Assembly: GCA_036675505.1 (NCBI GenBank)
Contig: JAKFEW010000125.1
Coordinates: 62,001 to 126,000 of the forward strand
Reading direction: 5' to 3'
Source: JAKFEW01 sp036675505
GTDB lineage: Bacteria; Cyanobacteriota; Sericytochromatia; S15B-MN24; JAQBPE01
Length of the DNA stretch: 64,000 bases
The position numbers and the translations under genes are program-made. The notes beneath the pieces are model-generated. The model worked only from the letters and a program-made list of their open reading frames with translations. It was not told the origin of the DNA and searched no databases. Of this stretch, positions 8,297-17,115 are shown one piece after another; position 1 is the stretch's first letter, and each line of letters opens with the position of its first letter.

Positions 8297-8857
8297 TCAG
8301 CGCTTCACCTGCGCCTCGACGCGCTGGCGCACGGCCGCGACCATGTCCGGCAGCGCCCGCTTCTGCAAGAAACGCGTCACCGCGGACGGGACGGGCTGAT
8401 GCGGCACCACGTGGACCCGATAGGTGAGCACCGTGCCACCTGCGACCGGCTCCAGGCGCCACTCGCCGTCGTTGCGCTTCACGTCGCCGCGCACGCTGCG
8501 CCAGGTGATGCGATCCGCGTGCAGGGTCCGTTCGCTCACGAGCGTCACCGTGATCGGTCCCTGACCGCCGACCTGTTCGACCACATGGGTGTTGCCGCGG
8601 CGCTCGAGCACCCGGGCGGTGCGGGCGTTGGGCATGAACTGCGGGAACTTCTCATGGTCCCACAGCACGGCCTTCGCGACCGCCGCGGGCGCGCTGACGA
8701 AGAAGGACGCCGCGAGCGCACCGCCATCGGGCACCTCGAGGTCCACCACCCTGGTCTCGCCGCGCCTGAGTGCGGCCAGGTCCGGCTCGCTCCAGGCGAG
8801 GGCGGGGGCCGCGCCGAGGGCGGTCGTAAGGGCGAGGAGGATGAGTAGACGGCGCAT
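8297..8857 (-). CDS. exported SRPBCC/START-like (polyketide cyclase/COQ10-type) protein
   Basis: The 186-aa product has a signal peptide (MRRLLILLALTTALGAAPALAWS) and a mature domain of about 160 residues with the SRPBCC pattern: a first strand (TRVVDLEVPDGGALAASFFV), the helix with an AVLWDHEKFPQFMP segment typical of the COQ10/polyketide-cyclase branch, repeated beta strands (THVVEQV, ITVTLVSE, ITWRSV, EWRLEPVAGGTVLTYRVHV) and a long C-terminal helix. Such folds bind lipids or other hydrophobic ligands; the ligand is unknown. The ATG at 8857 is preceded by GGAG at 8-base spacing. The open frame extends upstream, but the signal peptide fixes the start. Confidence 0.8.
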   Translation of the reverse strand: MRRLLILLALTTALGAAPALAWSEPDLAALRRGETRVVDLEVPDGGALAASFFVSAPAAVAKAVLWDHEKFPQFMPNARTARVLERRGNTHVVEQVGGQGPITVTLVSERTLHADRITWRSVRGDVKRNDGEWRLEPVAGGTVLTYRVHVVPHQPVPSAVTRFLQKRALPDMVAAVRQRVEAQVKR

Positions 8858-8930
8858 CTGGGCTCTCCAGCCTGTAAAATGGACGCCCCTCTCCCCGCGG
8901 GGATCAGGACAGGATTTCATTCTACAGGCC

Positions 8931-9395
8931 ATGACGAAGACCGACAGCTATCCGCTCCGCCGCTTCCCGCGCCGCCTCATCCGCTCGCTCTTCGCGTTCG
9001 CCGGCGCCGGCTCCCTGATGGCCGCCGCCGTATGGTCCGACGGCACCGGCGGGCCGTTGCTGCCGGCGCTGATGGCGGCAGCGAGCTGGGCGATCCCGGG
9101 CATCTTCGCCTGGCAAATCCGGCGCAGCGGCTTCGATCCGCTCGAGCGGCTCACCTTCACCGAGGACGGCCTGCTCGCGACCTACCGCGACGGCACCAAG
9201 CAGCTGCTGGTCTGGACGGGGATCACCCGGCTCGTGCAGGTCGACGCGTTCCGCTACCGGGCCTGGGCGGTGTGCCACGCCCACGTGCCGGCGCTTCGCT
9301 GGTTCGGTGAGCTGGAGGACGAGCGGGGCTTCGCTGACCGGCTGGCGGCGCGCACGGGGCTGGTCTGGGAATACGCCACGACGCCGCCTGACTAG
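8931..9395 (+). CDS. membrane protein with two N-terminal helices (154 aa)
   Basis: The 154-aa protein has a basic start (YPLRRFPRRLIRS), two adjacent hydrophobic segments (LFAFAGAGSLMAAAVW and LLPALMAAASWAIPGIFAW) and a soluble C-terminal part with a strand-rich start (LERLTFTEDGLLATYRDGTKQLLVWTGITRLVQVDAFRYRAW). This layout resembles YcxB/PH-like membrane proteins in which a beta-rich domain follows a helical hairpin, but I cannot name a family. No strong Shine-Dalgarno is visible. Divergent from the SRPBCC gene with 73 bp between starts, so they may share a promoter region containing TAAAAT near 8875. Confidence 0.65.
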   Translation: MTKTDSYPLRRFPRRLIRSLFAFAGAGSLMAAAVWSDGTGGPLLPALMAAASWAIPGIFAWQIRRSGFDPLERLTFTEDGLLATYRDGTKQLLVWTGITRLVQVDAFRYRAWAVCHAHVPALRWFGELEDERGFADRLAARTGLVWEYATTPPD

Positions 9396-9425
9396 CTCGC
9401 TGGCCTCCGGGCGCGGAACCTGTCG

Positions 9426-10319
9426 TCAGAAGCCCGGGTCGTCCAGCACCGCCCGCACCGCCGGGTCGTCCGTTCGCATCCGCAGCGCGCCCGCGATTTC
9501 CGCCAGCCGGGCGGCCTCGTCCATATCCTCGGCGGCGATCGCCGCCGCCATCCGCCGCACCAGCGCGCGGGCCCGCGCGGGATCGTCGGCGAGCTCGCCG
9601 AAGAGCGCCTCGGCCTCGGCCAGGGCGGGGATCGCGCGCGGCAGATCGCCGTGCGTGAGCGCTGCTTCGCCGAGGCGCAGCGCGGCCTCGGCCGCGGCGT
9701 GGCGATCGCCGCTGGCGCGCGCCCGGCCCCGCCAGGCGGCCAGCAGCGCGATCACCGTCCGCCGTGGGTGGCGCCCGGGATCGGCGGCGAGATGGGCCAC
9801 CAGCGCGTCCGCGTCGGCCGCGACGTCGATGGAACGGGTGCCGGCCTCCCAGGCTTCGCGCAGCGCGGCCTCGGCCTCCTCGGCCCGATCGCCAGCGAGC
9901 AGCAAAGGCACGAGCGCGAGCGCCGCCCGGCCGAGCGGCCGCCAGGCCTCGGCACGGCGGGCGAGCGTGATCGCGTCGCGGAGGCGGGTGATGCGGGCGT
10001 TGGTGGGCAGCTCGGCCTCGCTCGCCATCGCGAGCTCGGCCTCGGCCGCCGTCGCCCACGCCTGGGCGCGCCTGCCGAGCGCGGCCGCCAGGCCCAGCAG
10101 CTCGCGCTGGACGCCGGCCTCGGCGCGGCGATCGCCCCCATACGTGGGGCCCGCCAGGGCCAGGACCAGGTATTCGAAGGCCAGCTCGCCGAGCGCGTCG
10201 CGGTCAGCGTCCGCGCCGGCGAAATGGCCGAGCACGGCGTCGCGGCCTGGCTCGTCCTCGGCGGCGAGCCAGGCCATCAGGAGCGCGTGGGAACCGGTGG
10301 CGGCGGGCATGTCATCCAT
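9426..10319 (-). CDS. alpha-helical repeat protein, TPR-like, unknown function (297 aa)
   Basis: A 297-aa cytoplasmic protein without signal peptide or membrane segments. It is almost entirely predicted helix and very rich in Ala, Glu, Arg and Leu, with repeated helix pairs (for example AVLGHFAGADADRDALGELAFEYLV and AAEAALRLGEAALTHGDLPRAIPALAEAEALFGEL) spaced about 34-40 residues apart, as in degenerate TPR arrays. It is probably a scaffold. The start could be the ATG at 10319 or the one three codons inside; neither has a strong ribosome-binding site. Convergent with the preceding gene, divergent from ugd. Confidence 0.65.
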   Translation of the reverse strand: MDDMPAATGSHALLMAWLAAEDEPGRDAVLGHFAGADADRDALGELAFEYLVLALAGPTYGGDRRAEAGVQRELLGLAAALGRRAQAWATAAEAELAMASEAELPTNARITRLRDAITLARRAEAWRPLGRAALALVPLLLAGDRAEEAEAALREAWEAGTRSIDVAADADALVAHLAADPGRHPRRTVIALLAAWRGRARASGDRHAAAEAALRLGEAALTHGDLPRAIPALAEAEALFGELADDPARARALVRRMAAAIAAEDMDEAARLAEIAGALRMRTDDPAVRAVLDDPGF

Positions 10320-10422
10320 CTTAAAAGCCAGATCGAGGTTGCGATAGGGTCGCCGTCACCGGCGTGCCCCGGGCCTGTGATCGCCCGCGCCGACGCGCTT
10401 CGGCGACAGTTGCCCATGCCTT

Positions 10423-10439
10423 TTGGGCGAACCGCCCAA
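10423..10439. promoter_or_regulatory. inverted repeat between divergent genes (operator candidate)
   Basis: TTGGGCG-AAC-CGCCCAA is a perfect 7-bp dyad with a 3-base spacer in the gap between the TPR-like gene and ugd. The TAAAGTA motif (10461-10467) lies just downstream on the ugd side. It could be an operator or a hairpin; no T-run follows. Confidence 0.35.
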
Positions 10440-10567
10440 TCAGCGCATTGTTAAGCATTGTAAAGTATCCAATATGACGGAGCCGCCGAGCGAGCTACGT
10501 CGATCGTAGACCGCACGTGGACGGGCGAGGGGGCACCGTCGCCCACGTACAAGGACGGAGGCAAGCT

Positions 10568-11980
10568 ATGAAGGTGTGTGTGATCGGGACCGGCTACGTC
10601 GGCCTGGTGACCGGCGCGTGCCTGGCCGAGCTCGGCCACGACGTCAGCTGCGTCGACAACAACGAGACCAAGATCGCAGGCCTCAGGCAAGGCATCATCC
10701 CGATTTACGAACCCGGCCTCGCCGAGCTGGTGACGAAGAACGCCACCAACGGCCGGCTCGGCTTCACCACCTCGCTGCCCGACGGCGTGGGCAGCGCGGA
10801 GGTCGTCTTCATCACGGTCGGCACGCCGCCGCTGCCCAACGGCGAGGCGGACCTCTCGTACGTCGAGATGGTCGCCCGCGGCGTGGGTGCGGCGCTCGAC
10901 GGCTACAAGGTGATCGTCAACAAGAGCACGGTGCCGGTGGGCTGCGGCGACTGGGTGGCGATGCTGGTCCGCGAAGGGATCGCGGCCCGCCGGGCGGCCG
11001 AGGCGCGCTTCTTCGACGGTGCGCGCCCCGCGGGCGGCAGCGCGACGCTGACCCGGACCGGCGGCGAGCCGTACCCCGAGTTCGACGTGGTGAGCTGTCC
11101 CGAGTTCCTGCGCGAGGGCTCCGCGATCCACGACACCTTCCACGGCGACCGGATCGTGGTGGGCTCGCACAGCGAGCGCGCGATCGCGGTGATGCGCGAG
11201 CTCTACCATCCGCTCGTCACGCAGGCCTTCGCGGGCGGCATGCCGTCGCGGCCGATCCCCTTCATCGTCACGGACCTCAACTCGGCCGAGATGATCAAGT
11301 ACGCCGCGAATTGCTTCCTCGCCACCAAGATCAGCTTCATCAATGAAATCGCGAACATCTGCGAGCGCGTCGGCGCCGACGTCGAGCGCGTGGCCGAAGG
11401 CATCGGCTACGACCACCGCATCGGCCGCCACTTCCTGCGTGCCGGCATCGGCTGGGGCGGCAGCTGCTTCCCGAAGGATGTGAGCGCGATGACCCACATC
11501 GCGCGCGACTACGGGTACGACGCCAGGCTGCTCAAATCCGTCATCGAGGTCAACCAGACCCAGCGCGAAATCGCCCTGCTCAAGCTGCAGCAGCACCTCA
11601 AGTCGCTCAAGGGCAAGACGATCGGCATCCTCGGCCTGGCCTTCAAGCCCGAGACCGACGATCTGCGCGACGCGCCGGCGATGACGCTCGCTCACCAGCT
11701 GATCAAGCTCGGCGCCGCGGTGCGCGCGTTCGATCCGATCGCCGAGAAGCACGCCCAACAGGAGCTGCCGCAGCTCCGAGCCTATGACGACCCCTATGCG
11801 ATGGCCGAAGACTGCGACGCCATCGTCGTCGCCACCGAATGGACGCAATTCAGACACCTCGATATGGGGCGCATCCGGCTCGGGATGCGCGCCAACTACC
11901 TCCTCGTCGACGGCCGCAACGTGTTCGACCCGCGTGAGATGAAGGAAATTGGCTTCGTCTACGTCGGGATCGGCCGCTAG
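10568..11980 (+). CDS. ugd: UDP-glucose 6-dehydrogenase
   Basis: Oxidises UDP-glucose to UDP-glucuronate with NAD, supplying an acidic sugar for surface polysaccharide. The 470-aa protein shows the N-terminal Rossmann motif (VCVIGTGYVGLVTGACLAELGHDV), FITVGTPP, the NKSTVPVG segment, CPEFLREGSAIHD, the central AEMIKYAANCFLATKISFINEI helix, the catalytic cysteine in GWGGSCFPKD and the C-terminal NAD/UDP domain (IGILGLAFKPETDDLRDAP). An insertion of about 20 residues (AARRAAEARFFDGARPAGGSA) is somewhat unusual. The ATG at 10568 has GGAGG 6 bases upstream. It is the first gene of a five-gene polysaccharide operon. Confidence 0.95.
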   Translation: MKVCVIGTGYVGLVTGACLAELGHDVSCVDNNETKIAGLRQGIIPIYEPGLAELVTKNATNGRLGFTTSLPDGVGSAEVVFITVGTPPLPNGEADLSYVEMVARGVGAALDGYKVIVNKSTVPVGCGDWVAMLVREGIAARRAAEARFFDGARPAGGSATLTRTGGEPYPEFDVVSCPEFLREGSAIHDTFHGDRIVVGSHSERAIAVMRELYHPLVTQAFAGGMPSRPIPFIVTDLNSAEMIKYAANCFLATKISFINEIANICERVGADVERVAEGIGYDHRIGRHFLRAGIGWGGSCFPKDVSAMTHIARDYGYDARLLKSVIEVNQTQREIALLKLQQHLKSLKGKTIGILGLAFKPETDDLRDAPAMTLAHQLIKLGAAVRAFDPIAEKHAQQELPQLRAYDDPYAMAEDCDAIVVATEWTQFRHLDMGRIRLGMRANYLLVDGRNVFDPREMKEIGFVYVGIGR

Positions 11981-12006
11981 CACACAAGAAAGAGACGGTG
12001 CGCGCC

Positions 12007-13515
12007 ATGAAGCTCTGCCTGGTCAACCCCCCCGAAATTCAAGGCTACGTCAGCGATCGCGACAAGGCCGGCGGCATCGGCGTCGCCCGGCCGGTCGAAA
12101 ACGGCTGGCGGGCGAAGTACCTGCCGCCCACGCCGGCGATGGACCTGCTGTACGCGGCGGCGATTGCGGAGCGGGACGAGGTCCCGCTGGCGTTCATCGA
12201 CGCGATCGGCAAGCGCTGGGACGCCACGCGCGTGCTGCGCGAGGCGAAGGCCGCCGCCCCCACCCACCTGGGCGTGCGCGTGACGCTGCCGTCGCTCGAC
12301 GACGACATCGCGCTAGCCAACCGGCTCGCCCGCCTGCTGCCCGACACCAAGGTCTTCCTGTTCGGCCACGCCAGCCAGACCACGTGGCGCGGCTGGCTCG
12401 ACCGGTTCACCGGCGACGCCGTGTTCTTCGGCGAGGTCGAGGCGATCCTGCCGAAGTACCTGGCCGGCCAGGCCGACGACATGATCCTGCGGCCCGGCCA
12501 TGCGCCGACCGGCTGCGGGCCGACCTGGCTTTACGTCGACGACGCCGAGATGGAGCGCCTGCCCTATCCCGCCTGGCACCGGATCGACATCCCGGCCTAC
12601 AGCCCGTCCGGGAAGGTCGAGGATTTCGTGTTCTACATCCTCACGAGCCGCGGCTGCCCGAAGGGCTGCTCGATGTGCCCTTACTACGTGCACCAGGGCA
12701 AGGCGTGGCGCCACCGCACGCCGGAAGACGTGGTGGCCGAGCTCGAGCACCTCAAGCGGATCGGCGCGCGCTACGTCCAGACGCGCGACCCGAACATCTC
12801 GTGGCGCAAGCCGCACCTGATGGCGATCGCCGAGCGCCTCAAGGGCGAGAAGCAGCTGCGCATCACGACCGAAACGGATCTCGAGGCGCTGAACGAGGCG
12901 GACATGGTGGCCCTCAAGGACGCCGGCTTCGTGCGCATCATGACCGGCGTGGAGTCGGTCGACGAGGCGATCCTCAAGGAAATCCACCAGAACGGCAACG
13001 CGCTCCGCCGCTCGCTCGAGAACATGAGCAAGTGCGAGGCCCTCGGCATCGAGGTGACCGGCTTCTTCATCGTCGGCTCGCTGACCGAGACCTGGCAGAC
13101 CGTGCGCGACACCCTGGCGACCGCCAAGGCGCTGCCTTGCCGGTACAGCGTCTCGTTGATGACGCCGTACTTCGGCACGAAGATGCGCGACGCCTTCGTG
13201 GAGGCCGGCTACCACCGCGAGTCCGGCTACCGCGCCTACAACGGCTACACCAGCATGGTGCGCACCAAGGGCCTCACCTACGAGGAGGTCACGCTGGCGC
13301 ACGCCTGGGCCGCCGCCGAACTCGAGCTGGTGTCCCGCGAGCGGGACCTGGCCGCGGCCGCCGGGACGCGCCGGATCATCCAGGAGCTGCGGGTCACCAG
13401 ACAACGCGCCCGCACGGTCGCGCTGCGCCGGCAGGTCGATGCGGCCGAACGGCGCGCCGCGAATCCGGCGCCCGAGAAGCCCGAGACGCCCGGGCAGACC
13501 ACGCAGGCGGCCTAG
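12007..13515 (+). CDS. B12-binding-domain radical SAM protein
   Basis: The 502-aa product starts with a cobalamin-binding-like Rossmann domain (LCLVNPPEIQGY; LRLLYAAAIAE-type helix; DDIALANRLARLLPDTKVFLFG) over about residues 1-170, followed by a radical SAM TIM barrel. The cluster cysteines are in SRGCPKGCSMCPYY (CxxxCxxC) near residue 218, with downstream TETDLEALNEADM and TGVESVDE segments typical of the class. Members methylate or rearrange unactivated carbons; the substrate is unknown. Its place between ugd and a GT4 glycosyltransferase suggests sugar or lipid-carrier modification. The start could also be the GTG at 11998; neither has a clear Shine-Dalgarno. The Ala/Arg-rich tail (about 440-502) is low complexity. 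Confidence 0.88.
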   Translation: MKLCLVNPPEIQGYVSDRDKAGGIGVARPVENGWRAKYLPPTPAMDLLYAAAIAERDEVPLAFIDAIGKRWDATRVLREAKAAAPTHLGVRVTLPSLDDDIALANRLARLLPDTKVFLFGHASQTTWRGWLDRFTGDAVFFGEVEAILPKYLAGQADDMILRPGHAPTGCGPTWLYVDDAEMERLPYPAWHRIDIPAYSPSGKVEDFVFYILTSRGCPKGCSMCPYYVHQGKAWRHRTPEDVVAELEHLKRIGARYVQTRDPNISWRKPHLMAIAERLKGEKQLRITTETDLEALNEADMVALKDAGFVRIMTGVESVDEAILKEIHQNGNALRRSLENMSKCEALGIEVTGFFIVGSLTETWQTVRDTLATAKALPCRYSVSLMTPYFGTKMRDAFVEAGYHRESGYRAYNGYTSMVRTKGLTYEEVTLAHAWAAAELELVSRERDLAAAAGTRRIIQELRVTRQRARTVALRRQVDAAERRAANPAPEKPETPGQTTQAA

Positions 13516-13550
13516 TCCAGGACGCACGCGCGCAGATGGGGAGGGACGGA

Positions 13551-14858
13551 ATGCGGGAAAGCCGGGGCCCGGCAGCAGGCGAAACGCTGCGGATCTGCCT
13601 GATCACCCGGGAGTATCCCGCCCTGGGCGCCCACGGGGGGATCGGGACGTATACCCGGAACCTCGCGGCGGGCCTCGCCGCGCGCGGCCACGACGTGAAC
13701 GTGGTCGCGCGCGCCGAGGGCCCGCGGGAGGCCTTCGAGGAGGCGGGGGGCGTGCACATCGAGCCCGTCCCGGCGGCCGAGCGCTGGCGGTTGCCGGCGG
13801 GCAATCGGTACGTCGGCCTGACGCTGCGCACCCTTCCCTTCGCCCGGGCGGCCGCGGCGCGCTACCAGGCGCTCGCGCGCGAGGCCCCTTTCGACGTGGT
13901 CGAGGTCCCGGAATACCAGGGCTGGGGCCTGGGGGTCGCCCGAGCGGCGCGCTGCCCGGTGGTGGTGCGGCTGCACACCCACACGGGCCTGGTGCGCCGG
14001 CTGAACGACGCGTGGCCGGACCTCGACGCCGGCCTGTGCTACATGCTCGAAGCCGCCTCGATCGCGCGCGGCGACCTCGTGCTCGCGAACTCGCAGGCTT
14101 TGGCTTCGATCGCCGCCGACGATTTCCGCGACGTCGTCGACCCGGCCAGGCTCGGCGTGCTGCCGCTCGGCGTGGACACGGACCGTTTCGCGCCAGGCGA
14201 CGAAGGCTGGCTGCGCGCCGAGCTCGGCCTCGCGCCCGAGACGCCGTTGGTGCTGTACGTCGGCCGCCTGGAGCGCCGCAAGGGCGTCGAGACGCTCGTC
14301 GAGGCGTTCGGGCGCGTCCACGAGCGCCACCCAGGCGCCGTGCTGGCGCTGGCCGGCTTCAGCACGGACACCGGGCCCGAGGGCCGCAGCCTGCTCGCCG
14401 TGTTGCGCGAGCGGGCGGCCGCGCTGGGCGCCCTCGAGCAGGTCCGCTTCCTCGGCCATGTGCCCTACGACCTGCTGCCGCGCTACTATGCCGGCTGCGA
14501 CCTCTTCGTGGCGCCGTCGCTCTTCGAGCCGTTCGGGATGATCTACCTCGAGGCGATGGCCTGCGGCCGCGTCGCGATCGGCTGCGACGCCGGCGGCGTG
14601 CCCGAGATCATCCAACGAGGCCGCACCGGCCAGCTGGTGCCGCCGGGCGACGCCGGGGCCCTCGCGCGGACGATGGGCGAGCTCCTGGAGAACCCGGCCG
14701 CGCGCCGCCGCATCGGCCAGGCCGCCCGCGAAGACGTCCTGGCCCGCTTCTCGTTGCCGGTCGTGGGCGCGCGGACCGAGGCGCATTACCGGGCGGCGAT
14801 CGCCGCCCGCGCGCGTGGCCATATCCTGCCGGAGGACCTCGCCGTTGCGCAAACCTAG
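13551..14858 (+). CDS. GT4-family glycosyltransferase
   Basis: The 435-aa protein has the GT-B fold of family 4. The N-terminal acceptor domain begins LRICLITREYPALGAHGGIGTYTRNLAAGLAARGHDV, with the glycine-rich GGIGTY loop. The C-terminal donor domain shows LVLYVGRLERRKGVETLVEAF and the donor-sugar motif FVAPSLFEPFGMIYLEAMACG (EPFGxxxxEAMA), followed by GGVPEII. It should transfer a sugar from a nucleotide donor in the cytoplasm during polysaccharide assembly. I chose the ATG at 13551 because GGGAGG lies 6 bases upstream; another in-frame ATG at 13536 lacks one. Its stop overlaps the start of the acyltransferase gene by 14 bases. Confidence 0.93.
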   Translation: MRESRGPAAGETLRICLITREYPALGAHGGIGTYTRNLAAGLAARGHDVNVVARAEGPREAFEEAGGVHIEPVPAAERWRLPAGNRYVGLTLRTLPFARAAAARYQALAREAPFDVVEVPEYQGWGLGVARAARCPVVVRLHTHTGLVRRLNDAWPDLDAGLCYMLEAASIARGDLVLANSQALASIAADDFRDVVDPARLGVLPLGVDTDRFAPGDEGWLRAELGLAPETPLVLYVGRLERRKGVETLVEAFGRVHERHPGAVLALAGFSTDTGPEGRSLLAVLRERAAALGALEQVRFLGHVPYDLLPRYYAGCDLFVAPSLFEPFGMIYLEAMACGRVAIGCDAGGVPEIIQRGRTGQLVPPGDAGALARTMGELLENPAARRRIGQAAREDVLARFSLPVVGARTEAHYRAAIAARARGHILPEDLAVAQT

Positions 14859-15462
14859 CCCCATCGACGCCATTCTCGCCCGGCTGGGCGCGCTCGACCG
14901 CCGCCTGGGAGCCTGGCGTCGCCGGGCGGCGCGCGCGCTGCTCACGCGCGAGCACCCCGGCCTCGTGCTGCCCGCGGACGTGCACCTCGAGCCCGACGTG
15001 CTCTGGCGGGTCGCCCGCACGGCCATCGTCGTGGTGGGCGGCGGCAGCCGCATCCGTCGCGCCTGCGAGATCAAGGCCGACACGCTCGCCCGCCTCACGC
15101 TCGGCCACAACGTCCACCTGGGGCCGTGGTCCACGCTCAGCGCGCTGAGCGAAATCGAGATCGGCGACGACTGCCTGATCGCCGAGCGCGTCTCGATCCG
15201 CGACCACGACCACGGCATCACCCAGCCGGGCCAGCCGTACCACACCCAGGGCTATGCCACGGCGCCCGTCCGCCTGGGCCGCAATGTGTGGCTGGGCGGC
15301 GGCGTGACGATCGTGAAGGGCGTGACGCTGGGCGACAACTGCGTCGTCGGCGCCAACGCCGTGGTCACCAGGTCCTTCCCGGCCAACAGCGTCATCGCGG
15401 GCGTCCCGGCCCGCCTCATCCGCACCCTGGGCGACGAGGAGGCACCTCCGCGAGCCGCCTGA
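14845..15462 (+). CDS. hexapeptide-repeat acyltransferase
   Basis: The 205-aa product has a helical N-terminus and then a left-handed beta-helix from about residue 55: repeated [LIV]-G-x4 turns such as LTLGHNVHLGPWSTLSA, EIGDDCLIAERVSIRDHDHGI, VRLGRNVWLGGGVTIVKGVTLGDNCVVGANAVVTRSF and the closing AGVPARLIR typical of CysE/LacA/NodL-like enzymes. It probably O-acetylates a polysaccharide sugar; the His in IRDHDHG fits the catalytic position. The likely start is TTG at 14845 with GGAGG 9 bases upstream, inside the end of the glycosyltransferase gene. Confidence 0.87.
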   Translation: MRKPSPIDAILARLGALDRRLGAWRRRAARALLTREHPGLVLPADVHLEPDVLWRVARTAIVVVGGGSRIRRACEIKADTLARLTLGHNVHLGPWSTLSALSEIEIGDDCLIAERVSIRDHDHGITQPGQPYHTQGYATAPVRLGRNVWLGGGVTIVKGVTLGDNCVVGANAVVTRSFPANSVIAGVPARLIRTLGDEEAPPRAA

Positions 15463-15486
15463 CCCCCATCCAGACTCGGAGCCACC

Positions 15487-16998
15487 ATGTCCACCGCCGT
15501 CGCCCGCCACACGCTGCACAACTTCGTCACGATCGCGATCAACGCGGCCGCGAGCCTGCTGCTGACCGCCGTGATCGCCCGCTGGCTGGCGCCGGCCGGC
15601 ATGGGCGTCTACAGCCTGGTCGTGTGGATGCTCGCGATCGCGGGCATTCTGGTCAACCTGGGCACCGTGACCACGACGATGAAGTACGTCGCCGAGGCGC
15701 TGGGTCGCGACGACCGGGACGAGGCGGGCGGGGTGCTTGCCCAGGGCCTGCGTCAGATCGGCCTGGGGGGGGCGATCGTGACGATCGCGTGGGTCGTGGC
15801 TTCGCCCTGGCTCGCGGGCGCCTACGGGCACCACGACCTCGGGTGGGCCCTGCCGCTCGCCGCGCTCGCGATCGTGCCGTCGGCCGCGATGGCGTTGCTC
15901 ATGGCGGCCTGCCAGGGCCTGCAGCGGTACGACCGCGTCGCGCTCGGCACGGCCGTCTGGGCCGGTTCCCTGGTGGCCGGCACGGCCGTCTCGTTCGGCC
16001 TGGATCTCGGGATCGGCGGCCTGGTGGTAGCCCAGGCCGTCGCCACCAGCCTGGCAAGCGCGCTCTACCTGCGGTTCCTCGCGGATTGGCACCCGGGCTG
16101 GTGGCGGCAGCGCGTGGCCGCCGAGCGCCGGGACGCGGTGCGCCGGTATGGCGGCTCGCTGATGGTGTTGATCCTGCTCGACGCCATCGTGTGGCAACGC
16201 TCGGGCGTGTTCTTCCTCGGGCTCTGGGAGCCCGCGGCGGAGGTCGCGTACTACGCGATGGCGTTCGGGCTGGCCCAGATGGCGATGCGCATGATCCCGG
16301 GCACCCTGGTGGGCCTGCTGATCCCCTCGATGTCTCGCTCCTTCGGGGCCGGCGACCTCACCCAGGTGGCCTCGATCTACCGCGCGGCCTGCCGCTGGAT
16401 GGCCGTGCTGGCCGTGCCGGTGGCCGTGGGCGGCGCATTGCTCGCGCCGGCGCTGGTGCAGGTGCTCTATGGGCCCGGCTACCTGCCGATGGCGGCGCCG
16501 CTGGCGGTCTTGCTCGCGGCCGGCGCCACCGTGATGATCCTGGGCTTCCCGGCGAGCAGCGTGCTCTACGCCGTCGAGGGTCAGCGCTGGCTCGTGCGGG
16601 TCGGCGTCGCCGCCGCGGCGATCAACGTGGTGTTGGCCTTCTGGCTGATCCCCGGCCAGGGCGCCTGGGGTGCCGCGCTCGCGACGGCGGGCGCGCAGCT
16701 CGCGAGCCTGCTGCCGGGCACGTACTATGCCGCGCGCGAGCTCGGCGGCGTGGGACCGGACGTGGCGCGCCTGCCCCGCGTGCTCGCGGCCGCCGCGTTG
16801 ATGGCGGTGCCGGTCGCGGCGATCGCCGCGACGCTCCCGGCGGCCGCGGCGCTGGCGGTGGCCCTGCCGGTGGGCGCCTTCGTCTACGTGGCTGGCCTGT
16901 GGCTTTGCCGGGCCTTGCCCGCCGAGGATCTCGCGCGCGTGCAGGACGTCGCCGCCCGCCTGCCGGTGCTCAAGCGCCTGGTCCCGGTCGGCACCTGA
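15487..16998 (+). CDS. polysaccharide/oligosaccharide flippase (MOP superfamily, Wzx-like)
   Basis: A 503-aa polytopic protein with about 12-14 hydrophobic segments and the MOP/polysaccharide-synthase start (LHNFVTIAINAAASLLLTAVIARWLAPAGMGVYSLVVWM). The internal segment IPSMSRSFGAGDLTQVASIYRAACRWMAVLAVPVA matches the second half of the fold. It would flip lipid-linked oligosaccharides across the cytoplasmic membrane. A CGGAG site lies 7-8 bases before the ATG. It is the last gene of the polysaccharide operon and is followed by a good intrinsic terminator. Confidence 0.9.
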   Translation: MSTAVARHTLHNFVTIAINAAASLLLTAVIARWLAPAGMGVYSLVVWMLAIAGILVNLGTVTTTMKYVAEALGRDDRDEAGGVLAQGLRQIGLGGAIVTIAWVVASPWLAGAYGHHDLGWALPLAALAIVPSAAMALLMAACQGLQRYDRVALGTAVWAGSLVAGTAVSFGLDLGIGGLVVAQAVATSLASALYLRFLADWHPGWWRQRVAAERRDAVRRYGGSLMVLILLDAIVWQRSGVFFLGLWEPAAEVAYYAMAFGLAQMAMRMIPGTLVGLLIPSMSRSFGAGDLTQVASIYRAACRWMAVLAVPVAVGGALLAPALVQVLYGPGYLPMAAPLAVLLAAGATVMILGFPASSVLYAVEGQRWLVRVGVAAAAINVVLAFWLIPGQGAWGAALATAGAQLASLLPGTYYAARELGGVGPDVARLPRVLAAAALMAVPVAAIAATLPAAAALAVALPVGAFVYVAGLWLCRALPAEDLARVQDVAARLPVLKRLVPVGT

Positions 16999-17066
16999 GG
17001 GTCTTGCGGGTTGTGACGCGCGTCACGTCGCGCGTCGTGGCGATCGGCTACGATCGGGTCATTCAA

Positions 17067-17097
17067 GGGGTGGCTGCATGCCTTCCCCTTTTTTTTT
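17067..17097 (+). terminator. Rho-independent terminator of the polysaccharide operon
   Basis: GGGG-T-GGC-TGCAT-GCC-TT-CCCC forms a stem with a small internal loop and is followed by nine T residues (17089-17097). It sits 69 bp past the flippase stop on the plus strand. Confidence 0.8.
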
Positions 17098-17115
17098 GGG
17101 GAAATCCGAACGAAG

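Noticed and set aside
10451..11983. 510-codon minus-strand open frame
   Set aside because: Antisense of ugd; a GC-rich codon-bias shadow with no recognisable motif.
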